From contig NZ_FMCU01000011.1 of NCBI RefSeq assembly GCF_900091525.1, positions 151,219 through 215,218 of the forward strand: DNA of 64,000 nt. The letters run 5' to 3'. Of the stretch, positions 18,451-27,204 are shown one piece after another. The translations under genes were made by a program, and so were the position numbers. This DNA comes from Micromonospora matsumotoense (lineage in GTDB: Bacteria; Actinomycetota; Actinomycetes; Mycobacteriales; Micromonosporaceae). Below the pieces are notes generated by a model. It made no database searches. It was not told the origin of the DNA and saw only the letters and a program-made list of their open reading frames with translations. Numbering within the stretch: the first letter of the stretch is position 1; each line of letters starts with the position of its first letter.

Positions 18451-18481
18451 GACGCCCGGCCGACCATCTCGGCCGGGCGTC
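18451..18481 (+). terminator. dnaA terminator hairpin
   Basis: 11-bp perfect stem (GACGCCCGGCC at 18451-18461 with 18471-18481), 9-base loop, 27 bases past the dnaA stop. It separates dnaA transcription from oriC. Confidence 0.85.
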
Positions 18482-18540
18482 TTCGCGTCGGCACGCCCCC
18501 GGTGGGTTGACCCTGCACCGGGTCGAGGGCCCACGATCTG

Positions 18541-19015
18541 TGGATGACACGTCACGTTCGTCCACAGGACGACCCGGTTGTCCACACCCCCTGTTCCACA
18601 GCCGGTGGATAACCACGCTCTGTCCGGAGCCAGTTACCCACAGACTGTGGATAAACCCTGGGGACGATGCTGTGGACGGCTGGGGACAACCGGTGCGCGG
18701 TCCACAGCCGACGGAGGGCCTGTGGGCAACCTGTTGAAGGTTCTGGGGACGACCCGGCTCCGGGCCGACGCCGTCGTCCACAGCACTGGGGGTAAACCCG
18801 GTGGATAACCGGTGGACAACCGGTGGACGGCGGTGGACAACGCTGGGGACAGCGGGTGCCTGTGGACGGCCGACCGGGTTTACCCCCGGGTTCTCCACAG
18901 CGAACCCACCGGTGGATAACGTGTCTGACCTGCCACGACGCGAGTTACCCACAGTTTGCACAGGTGCGATGAAGACGATGTAGTTATCTCTTCTAAGAAT
19001 CAAAAACCAATCATC
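18541..19015. other. oriC: Chromosomal replication origin oriC
   Basis: Non-coding dnaA-dnaN gap packed with DnaA boxes on both strands. Clear ones are TTGTCCACA 18578-18586, TGTTCCACA 18592-18600, TTACCCACA 18634-18642 and 18945-18953, TGTGGATAA 18646-18654, GGTGGATAA 18604-18612, 18800-18808 and 18911-18919, GGTGGACAA 18811-18819 and 18832-18840, and TTCTCCACA 18891-18899. Further TCCACA/TGTGGA cores occur between them. A perfect 15-bp inverted repeat spans 18788-18887. The only AT-rich tract, about 18980-19015, lies at the dnaN side and is the likely unwinding element. Confidence 0.93.
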
Positions 19016-19205
19016 ACCGTTGGACTTCCTGTGGATCGGGCGCAGCACTGCCGTCGGCAGTCGGCCCGGCACCGGAAGCACGGGGTCGGGCGCACAGCCG
19101 ATGCCCACGCGCCCTAAGGTGCGATGGGTACCCGCACGGTCGGGCGGGACGGTGGGCAGCGGTCGGCATGAGAGAGTTGTCGCTGACGTCGACGCGGAGG
19201 CATTG

Positions 19206-20339
19206 ATGAAGTTCCGAGTAGAGCGCGACGCGCTCGCCGAAGCGGTGGCGTGGACCGCCAAGAGCCTGCCCAGCCGGCCGTCCGTACCGGTGCTCGCCGG
19301 GGTGATGCTGCGGGTCACCGACGGCAACCTCCAGGTCTCCGGCTTCGACTACGAGGTCTCCAGCCAGGTGACCGTCGAGGTGCAGGGCGATGCCGACGGC
19401 GCCGCCCTGGTCTCCGGCCGGCTGCTCGCCGAGATCACCAAGGCACTGCCGGCCAAGCCGGTCGACATCGCCGCGGTCGGTGCCCACCTGGAGCTGGTCT
19501 GCGGCAGCGCCCGGTTCACCCTGCCGACCATGCCGGTGGAGGACTACCCCGCCCTGCCGGAGATGCCGGAGAGCGCGGGCACCGTCGAGGCCGCCGCCTT
19601 CGCCGCCGCCGTCGCCCAGGTGGCCATCGCCGCCGGCCGGGACGAGACGCTGCCGATGATGACCGGCGTCCGGCTGGAACTCTCCGGGGGCACCCTGGCG
19701 ATGCTCGCCACCGACCGCTACCGGCTCGCCCTGCGCGAGATGGAGTGGAACCCGGACGACCCGGACATCAGCATCAACGCCCTGGTCCCCGCCCGCACCC
19801 TGAACGACACCGCGAAGGCACTCGGCCCGCTCGGCGGTCAGGTGACCATGGCGCTGTCCCAGGGCGGCGCAGGCGAAGGCATGATCGGTTTCTCCGGCGG
19901 CACCCGCCGGACCACCAGCCGACTGCTCGACGGAGCCAACTACCCGCCGGTCCGCTCGCTCTTCCCGGCCAACAGCAACGCCGAGGCACGGGTCCCGGTG
20001 AGCACCCTGATCGAGGTGGTCAAGCGCGTCGCCCTGGTCGCCGAGCGGACCACGCCGGTGCTGCTCAGCTTCAGCTCCGACGGACTGGTCGTCGAGGCCG
20101 GTGGCACCGAGGAGGCCCGGGCCAGCGAGGCGATGGAGGCCACCTTCACCGGCGAGCCGCTGACCATCGGCTTCAACCCGCAGTACCTGATCGACGGGCT
20201 GGCCAACCTGGGGGCCCAGTACGCGCTGCTGCGGTTCGTGGACGCCTTCAAGCCGGCGGTGATTTCGCCCGCCGGTGAGGATGGCGAGGTCATCTCTGGG
20301 TACCGGTACCTCATCATGCCGATCCGCGTGTCCCGCTGA
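19206..20339 (+). CDS. dnaN: DNA polymerase III beta sliding clamp
   Basis: Ring-shaped processivity factor, 377 residues, with the three repeated clamp domains. Recognisable stretches are the N-terminal KFRVERDALAEAVAWTAKSL, the mid-protein MMTGVRLELSGGTLAMLATDRYRLA, and the C-terminal YRYLIMPIRVSR with the conserved M-P-x-R ending. The ATG at 19206 starts the family-like sequence; the frame extends upstream into oriC but that part is not protein-like. Confidence 0.97.
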   Translation: MKFRVERDALAEAVAWTAKSLPSRPSVPVLAGVMLRVTDGNLQVSGFDYEVSSQVTVEVQGDADGAALVSGRLLAEITKALPAKPVDIAAVGAHLELVCGSARFTLPTMPVEDYPALPEMPESAGTVEAAAFAAAVAQVAIAAGRDETLPMMTGVRLELSGGTLAMLATDRYRLALREMEWNPDDPDISINALVPARTLNDTAKALGPLGGQVTMALSQGGAGEGMIGFSGGTRRTTSRLLDGANYPPVRSLFPANSNAEARVPVSTLIEVVKRVALVAERTTPVLLSFSSDGLVVEAGGTEEARASEAMEATFTGEPLTIGFNPQYLIDGLANLGAQYALLRFVDAFKPAVISPAGEDGEVISGYRYLIMPIRVSR

Positions 20340-20380
20340 TCGCGCACCGGCACCACCCAGACGCACGGAGGTAGGGGCAG

Positions 20381-21253
20381 ATGCAGCTCGGCCTGGTAGG
20401 ACTCGGCCGGATGGGCGGCAACATGCGCGAGCGGTTGCGCGCCGCCGGGCAGGAGGTGGTCGGCTACGACCGCAACGCCGACCGCAGCGACGTCGCGAGC
20501 CTCGCTGAGCTGGCCGACAAGCTGGAGTCGCCCCGGGCGGTCTGGGTGATGGTGCCCGCTGCCGTCACCGACGCGACCATCGACGCGCTCGCCGAGGTGC
20601 TGGGCGAGGGCGACATCATCATCGACGGCGGCAACTCGCGGTTCAGCGACGACGCCCCCCGGGCCGAACGGCTGGCCGAGCGGGGCATCGGCTACGTCGA
20701 CGTCGGTGTCTCCGGCGGCGTCTGGGGCAACGTGAACGGCTACGCCCTGATGGTCGGCGGCGCGCAGGAGCACGTCGACCACCTGATGCCGATCTTCGAG
20801 GCGTTGAAGCCGGCCGGTGACTTCGGCTTCGTGCACGCCGGCCCGGTCGGCGCCGGCCACTACGCCAAGATGGTGCACAACGGCATCGAGTACGGCCTGA
20901 TGCACGCCTACGCCGAGGGCTTCGAGCTGCTGTCCGCCGCCGAGATGGTGACGAACGTGCCCGGCATCATCAAGTCCTGGCGGGAGGGCACCGTCGTCCA
21001 GTCCTGGCTGCTCGACCTGCTGGACCGGGCGTTGGACGAGGACCCGTCGCTGGCCACGCTGACCGGTTACACCGACGACACCGGTGAGGGGCGCTGGACG
21101 GTCGACGAGGCGATCCGGCTGGCCGTCCCGCTCAACGTCATCACCGCCGCCCTGTTCGCCCGGTTCTCCTCCCGGCAGGACGACTCACCCGCGATGAAGG
21201 CGGTCGCCGCGCTGCGCCAGCAGTTCGGTGGGCACGCCGTGCACAAGCGCTGA
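20381..21253 (+). CDS. gnd: 6-phosphogluconate dehydrogenase (decarboxylating), short form
   Basis: Converts 6-phosphogluconate to ribulose 5-phosphate and CO2. The 290-residue protein starts with the dinucleotide motif GLVGLGRMGGNM and has DGGNSRFSDD and the catalytic-lysine segment GHYAKMVHNGIEYG. It belongs to the short, usually NAD-linked branch; the long form has about 470 residues. GGAGGTAGGGG precedes the ATG. It lies between dnaN and recF, where many actinobacteria keep it. Confidence 0.95.
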   Translation: MQLGLVGLGRMGGNMRERLRAAGQEVVGYDRNADRSDVASLAELADKLESPRAVWVMVPAAVTDATIDALAEVLGEGDIIIDGGNSRFSDDAPRAERLAERGIGYVDVGVSGGVWGNVNGYALMVGGAQEHVDHLMPIFEALKPAGDFGFVHAGPVGAGHYAKMVHNGIEYGLMHAYAEGFELLSAAEMVTNVPGIIKSWREGTVVQSWLLDLLDRALDEDPSLATLTGYTDDTGEGRWTVDEAIRLAVPLNVITAALFARFSSRQDDSPAMKAVAALRQQFGGHAVHKR

Positions 21254-21269
21254 GCGGCATCCACAGGCT

Positions 21270-22403
21270 GTGTACGTCCGCCGGCTCGAACTGGTCGACT
21301 TCCGCTCGTACGAGCGGGTCGGCGTCGACCTGGAGCCGGGGCCGAACGTCCTGATCGGGGCGAACGGCGTCGGCAAGACCAATCTGGCCGAGGCGCTGGG
21401 CTATGTGGCGACCCTGGACTCGCACCGGGTCGCCACCGACGCCCCCCTGGTCCGGCTGGGCGCCACCTCGGCGGTGATCCGCTGCGCGGTGGTGCACGAC
21501 GGCCGGGAACTCCTGATCGAGCTGGAGATCGTCCCCGGGAAGGCCAACCGGGCCCGGCTGGGGCGCTCACCGGCCCGGCGGGCCCGCGACGTGATCGGCG
21601 CGCTGCGGCTGGTGCTCTTCGCCCCCGAGGACCTGGAACTCGTCCGGGGTGACCCGGCCGAACGCCGCCGCTACCTCGACGACCTGCTGGTGCTCCGGCA
21701 GCCCCGGTACGCGGGGGTGCGTGCCGACTACGAACGGGTGGTCAAGCAACGCAACGCCCTGCTGCGTACGGCGTACCTGGCCCGCAAGACGGGCGGGTCG
21801 CGGGGCGGTGACCTGTCCACCCTGGCGGTCTGGGACGCCCACCTGGCGCAGCACGGGTCCGAGCTGCTCGCCGGCCGGCTCGAACTGGTCGCCGCGCTCA
21901 CCCCGCACGTGGCGAAGGCGTACGACGCGGTGGCGGCGGGCGCGGGGGCGGCGGGGATCGCGTACCGGCCGTCGGTGGAGCTGACCGGGCCGACCGCCGA
22001 CCGCGCGGTGCTGGCCGAGGCGTTGACCGGCGCGCTGGCGGAGTCCCGGTCGGCCGAGATCGAGCGGGGCACCACCCTGGTCGGGCCGCACCGTGACGAC
22101 CTCGTCCTCACCCTCGGCCCGCTGCCCGCCAAGGGGTACGCCAGCCACGGCGAGTCCTGGTCGTACGCGCTGGCCCTGCGACTGGCCGGGTACGACCTGC
22201 TGCGCGCCGACGGGATCGAGCCGGTGCTGGTGCTCGACGACGTCTTCGCCGAGCTGGACGCGGGTCGGCGGGAACGACTGGCCGAACTGGTCGGCGGGGC
22301 CGGTCAGCTGCTGGTGACCTGTGCGGTGGACGACGACGTGCCGGCGGCCCTGCGCGGCGCCCGGTACGCGGTGGGCGACGGGACGGTCCGCCGTGTCGAC
22401 TGA
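21270..22403 (+). CDS. recF: DNA replication and repair protein RecF
   Basis: SMC-like ATPase for gap repair and RecA loading. The 377-residue product has Walker A GANGVGKTNLAEAL, the signature region SHGESWSYALALRLA and Walker B VLVLDDVFAELD followed by RRERL. The start at GTG 21270 gives VYVRRLELVDFRSY, the standard RecF N-terminus, and lies 16 bases after gnd. No strong ribosome binding site is visible, so coupling to gnd is possible. Confidence 0.96.
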   Translation: MYVRRLELVDFRSYERVGVDLEPGPNVLIGANGVGKTNLAEALGYVATLDSHRVATDAPLVRLGATSAVIRCAVVHDGRELLIELEIVPGKANRARLGRSPARRARDVIGALRLVLFAPEDLELVRGDPAERRRYLDDLLVLRQPRYAGVRADYERVVKQRNALLRTAYLARKTGGSRGGDLSTLAVWDAHLAQHGSELLAGRLELVAALTPHVAKAYDAVAAGAGAAGIAYRPSVELTGPTADRAVLAEALTGALAESRSAEIERGTTLVGPHRDDLVLTLGPLPAKGYASHGESWSYALALRLAGYDLLRADGIEPVLVLDDVFAELDAGRRERLAELVGGAGQLLVTCAVDDDVPAALRGARYAVGDGTVRRVD

Positions 22404-23145
22404 GCCGGAGCAACCCGCCGGGCCCCGGAAGGGGACGGGCGGTGCGAGGCGCACCTCCTCGGGCGGGGCAGGTGGTGCGCGTACCCCCGGGGGAGCCGGT
22501 GGGGGCGCGGGCGGTGCCCGGGCCCGACCGGCCGGCACCGGTGCGGACGCCGCGCCGGGTGGGGGTACCGGCGGTCCGGCGACCGGCAGCGGTTCGGCCG
22601 GAGCGGGTGGCCCCGCGGGCGGTGCTGACGGCGCGGCGGGTGCGTCCGGACCGCAGCTGGCGCGGGCGGTGCTGGACGCGGCGAGGGCCCGGCGGGAGTC
22701 GGCGGCCCGCAACCGTCGCCCGGGGGTCACCGGCGCGGCCGACGGTGGCGGCCGGCGGTTGCGCGGCTATTCCGGGCCGGGGCCGGACCCGCGTGACCCG
22801 CAGCCGTTGGGTGCGGTGTTGGAGCGGCTGATGAAGGCGCGCGGCTGGCAGCAACCGGCGGCCGAGGCGACCGTCTTCGGCGCCTGGGAGAAGGTCGTCG
22901 GGGCGGAGATCGCCCAGCACAGCCGCCCGGTCAAGCTGGAGGACGGCGAGCTGACCGTGGAGGCGCGGTCGACCGCGTGGGCCACCCAGTTGCGGCTGCT
23001 CGCCGGTTCGCTGTTGAAGCGGATCGCCGGGGAGGTCGGCCACAACGTGGTCCGCAAGCTGCACATCCACGGGCCGGCGGCACCGTCCTGGTCCCGGGGC
23101 CCGCGCCGGGTACGCGGCCGCGGACCGCGCGACACCTACGGCTGA
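22393..23145 (+). CDS. dciA: DUF721 (DciA-type) protein, predicted replicative-helicase loader
   Basis: 250 residues. The first ~120 are Gly/Ala/Thr/Pro low-complexity sequence. The C-terminal DUF721 domain runs from PLGAVLERLMKARGW through FGAWEKVVGAEIAQHSRPVKL and TAWATQLRLLAGSLLKRI to NVVRKLHIHGP. DciA proteins load DnaB in bacteria lacking DnaC, as actinobacteria do. The GTG at 22393 overlaps the recF end by 11 bases, so the pair is translationally coupled. The disordered extension is longer than in most homologues. Confidence 0.9.
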   Translation: MSTEPEQPAGPRKGTGGARRTSSGGAGGARTPGGAGGGAGGARARPAGTGADAAPGGGTGGPATGSGSAGAGGPAGGADGAAGASGPQLARAVLDAARARRESAARNRRPGVTGAADGGGRRLRGYSGPGPDPRDPQPLGAVLERLMKARGWQQPAAEATVFGAWEKVVGAEIAQHSRPVKLEDGELTVEARSTAWATQLRLLAGSLLKRIAGEVGHNVVRKLHIHGPAAPSWSRGPRRVRGRGPRDTYG

Positions 23146-23148
23146 CGG

Positions 23149-23376
23149 TCAGCGTTCGGCGCGGCGGGCCTCCCGCTCGGCGCGTTTGCGTTCCCGCTGG
23201 TCACGGCTCCACTGCTTGCGTCGTTCCAGGTCCTCCTTCCAGGCGTCCCGGGCCTGCCGGGAGCCGCCCTGCACCGCGCCCTGCACCTCGGGCGGGCCGG
23301 TCAGGTTCTTGAAGGCCCATGCCAGGAGTCGACCGCCCTCGCCCGGGGCCTTCGCCGCCGGCTTGTCCTCGCTCAT
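23149..23376 (-). CDS. Small charged protein, function unknown
   Basis: 75 residues: an N-terminus with a short amphipathic stretch (GGRLLAWAFKNLTGPPEVQG) followed by an Arg/Glu/Lys-rich helix (KEDLERRKQWSRDQRERKR) that may form a coiled coil. The ATG at 23376 has GGAAGG upstream. It diverges from the OhrR-like gene and its promoter shares the 29-bp palindrome at 23401, so the regulator may control both. Its 3' end converges on dciA with a 3-base gap. Confidence 0.65.
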   Translation of the reverse strand: MSEDKPAAKAPGEGGRLLAWAFKNLTGPPEVQGAVQGGSRQARDAWKEDLERRKQWSRDQRERKRAEREARRAER

Positions 23377-23400
23377 CGGCACCGACCTTCCCTCAAGTTG

Positions 23401-23429
23401 CTTGGTGTACCAATCATTGGTACACCAAG
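23401..23429. promoter_or_regulatory. MarR/OhrR-type operator palindrome
   Basis: Perfect inverted repeat with 14-bp arms (CTTGGTGTACCAAT and its complement) around one base, in the 90-bp gap between two divergent genes. Its position and symmetry fit the operator of the adjacent MarR-family regulator. Confidence 0.85.
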
Positions 23430-23466
23430 CATTGCTATCATCGCAACGGTGACGAGGAGGTGCACG

Positions 23467-23967
23467 GTGGTGGACGGCCCGCCCGAAGGCGATCCGCTGG
23501 CGTTGGAGGAGCAGGTCTGTTTCGCGCTCTCCGTCGCCGCGCGCGGTGTCGTCGCGGTCTACCGGCCGCTGCTGGAACCGATGGGGCTGACCCATCCGCA
23601 GTACCTGGTGATGTTGGCGCTCTGGCAGCACGCGCCGCTGTCGGTCCGCGAGCTGAGCCGGCTGCTCCAGCTCGACCCCGGCACCCTGTCGCCACTGCTC
23701 AAGCGCCTGGAGGCGGCCGGCTACCTCCGCCGCGAACGGGACCCCGCCGACGAGCGCAGCCTCGCCGTGTCGCTCACCGGGAGCGGGCGGGCGCTGCGGG
23801 AGCGCGCCGAGCAGATCCCCCCGGCGATCGTGGCGCGGCTCGGGCTGCCGCTGGCCGAGCTACGCGACCTGCACGGGGCGCTGACCCGGGTGATCGCCGC
23901 CGCCAACGGCGCGGTGGCGGCCGGCCCTCCGCCCGCCGGGTCGGCGCCCCCGACGCCCGGCGGCTAG
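23467..23967 (+). CDS. ohrR: MarR-family regulator, OhrR type (peroxide sensing)
   Basis: 166-residue winged-helix repressor. The N-terminal EQVCFALSVAARGV segment keeps the cysteine that senses organic peroxides in OhrR, and YRPLLEPMGLTHPQYLVM matches the same subfamily. The DNA-reading part is SRLLQLDPGTLSPLLKRLEA with the wing RRERDPADERS. The Ala/Pro-rich tail is probably disordered. GAGGAGGT precedes the GTG at 23467; a second GTG follows directly. No ohr peroxiredoxin gene is adjacent in the window, so the main target may lie elsewhere or be the divergent small gene. Autoregulation through the palindrome is inferred. Confidence 0.85.
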   Translation: MVDGPPEGDPLALEEQVCFALSVAARGVVAVYRPLLEPMGLTHPQYLVMLALWQHAPLSVRELSRLLQLDPGTLSPLLKRLEAAGYLRRERDPADERSLAVSLTGSGRALRERAEQIPPAIVARLGLPLAELRDLHGALTRVIAAANGAVAAGPPPAGSAPPTPGG

Positions 23968-24023
23968 CGACACACGCCGCACGGCCGGGGCGACGACCAG
24001 GCCGGGGCGCGGGGTCGGCAACC

Positions 24024-24608
24024 TCAGATCTGCGGGAGGGGACGGCGACCGGGTTCGGCGTCGGCATAGACCGCGAAGCCCCGGTCGGCGCAGCGCCGGT
24101 AGAAGGCGGCCAGCACCCCCAGCTCGGCGCAGGTGAAGTCCCACTGCGGCGGGTCACCGTTCTCGTCGCGCAGCCGGTCGAGCCGGCTGCCCAGCCAGCG
24201 CAGCTGCTGCTCGGCGAGGCGGCCGTCGCCGAGCAGCGCGCCGAGCACGTCACTGACCGACTCGAAGGTCACCGTCTCGCCGTGCGGCCGGTGCTGGACG
24301 ACGAACTTCTCCACCCCGCCGGCGATCCAGGCGCAACCGTCCGGGTCGATCACCGGGTCCTCGTCCTCGGCGGCGGCGTCGGTGGCGTAGAGCACATTCT
24401 CCAGCCCGAGGATCAGGTCGACCAGCTCGGTGTAGGCGGTGGCCCGGACCGTGCCCGTCTTGGCGATGTGCTCGGCGAGCGCGGCGGTCGGCGCGGAGAT
24501 CCGGGGGACGTCCACGATCTCGCCGAAGTCGACGAACTCGGCCGGCGCGACCGGGTCGTAGAAGCGGCCGGTCCGCGGCCAGTGCACCGCGACATTGTCC
24601 AGCCCCAT
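24024..24608 (-). CDS. Conserved hypothetical protein
   Basis: 194-residue soluble, acidic protein I do not recognise. Composition is ordinary for a folded protein, with a regular helical second half (QQLRWLGSRLDRLRDENG, ELGVLAAFYRRCADRG). No signal peptide, membrane segment or catalytic motif is apparent. The ATG at 24608 follows GAGAGGTG. It is a lone gene between the OhrR-like regulator and gyrB, convergent with the former and divergent from the latter. Confidence 0.7.
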   Translation of the reverse strand: MGLDNVAVHWPRTGRFYDPVAPAEFVDFGEIVDVPRISAPTAALAEHIAKTGTVRATAYTELVDLILGLENVLYATDAAAEDEDPVIDPDGCAWIAGGVEKFVVQHRPHGETVTFESVSDVLGALLGDGRLAEQQLRWLGSRLDRLRDENGDPPQWDFTCAELGVLAAFYRRCADRGFAVYADAEPGRRPLPQI

Positions 24609-25135
24609 CGGGTGTCACCTCTCGAGAGCACGGGTCGGGTCGATCGGGTCCATCGTCCCGGTTACGGGGGGAAAAGATCAAGACGGGCAGCTTTGCCGCG
24701 CGCCGCAAAGCTACGGTACGGCCGCCTCCGGGCGCGACCCCCCGGCCGCCCGGCGAGCCGGTCGATTCCGTGGCGGTGGGCACGGAGGCCGAGCCGGGGC
24801 GTGTAGGGGGAGTCGCGGACAGCGAGATTCGGCCGGCTACGAGGGTCTCAGCCGCCTTCAAGGGGTGCCGAGTGGCGGTTCTGTCGTGTGCGCACAGTAA
24901 GATTGACGGTGAGACGACGACCTGACGCGGTGCGACGGACAGGGGCCTTCACCGGCCCTTGATCAACGTCCCGGGTCGGGTCTGGCCGATCGCGATCCGC
25001 GGGCAACCGCGGCGACCGGCGCGCACGATCCGCGGCCGCCCTCCGGGCGTCGCCCGTGTGCGCCGACGTCGTGTCCTGTCCGCCGAACCCGCGCTCCCGC
25101 GCCCCGGCGCGGATGGTGCGAGAAAGTGGCCGAGG
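24609..25135. promoter_or_regulatory. gyrB upstream region
   Basis: 527 bases without a supported gene. It holds a palindrome with 8-bp arms (AGCTTTGC at 24689-24696, complement at 24705-24712) that could be an operator or hairpin. A less G+C-rich stretch around 24880-24910 may include the gyrB promoter. Open frames continue through it but give Arg/Pro-rich sequence. Confidence 0.5.
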
Positions 25136-27082
<1,947 letters not shown>

Positions 27083-27089
27083 CGTCGTC

Positions 27090-27116
27090 GGCCGGCCGGT
27101 GGCTCACCGGCCGGCC
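27090..27116 (+). terminator. Hairpin between gyrB and gyrA
   Basis: 11-bp perfect stem (GGCCGGCCGGT at 27090-27100 with 27106-27116), 5-base loop, right after gyrB. It could attenuate rather than end transcription into gyrA. Confidence 0.7.
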
Positions 27117-27129
27117 CACGACCACCGGG

Positions 27130-27168
27130 TTATCCACAGCTTGGCCGCTTTCCACAACGTTATCCACA
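27130..27168. promoter_or_regulatory. Pair of consensus DnaA boxes before gyrA
   Basis: TTATCCACA occurs exactly at 27130-27138 and again at 27160-27168, in the same orientation 30 bases apart, with TTTCCACAA between them at 27150-27158. They lie in the 122-bp gyrB-gyrA gap. Confidence 0.75.
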
Positions 27169-27204
27169 GCACGAACACGACTCTGAGTCTGATAAGGGTT
27201 AACA

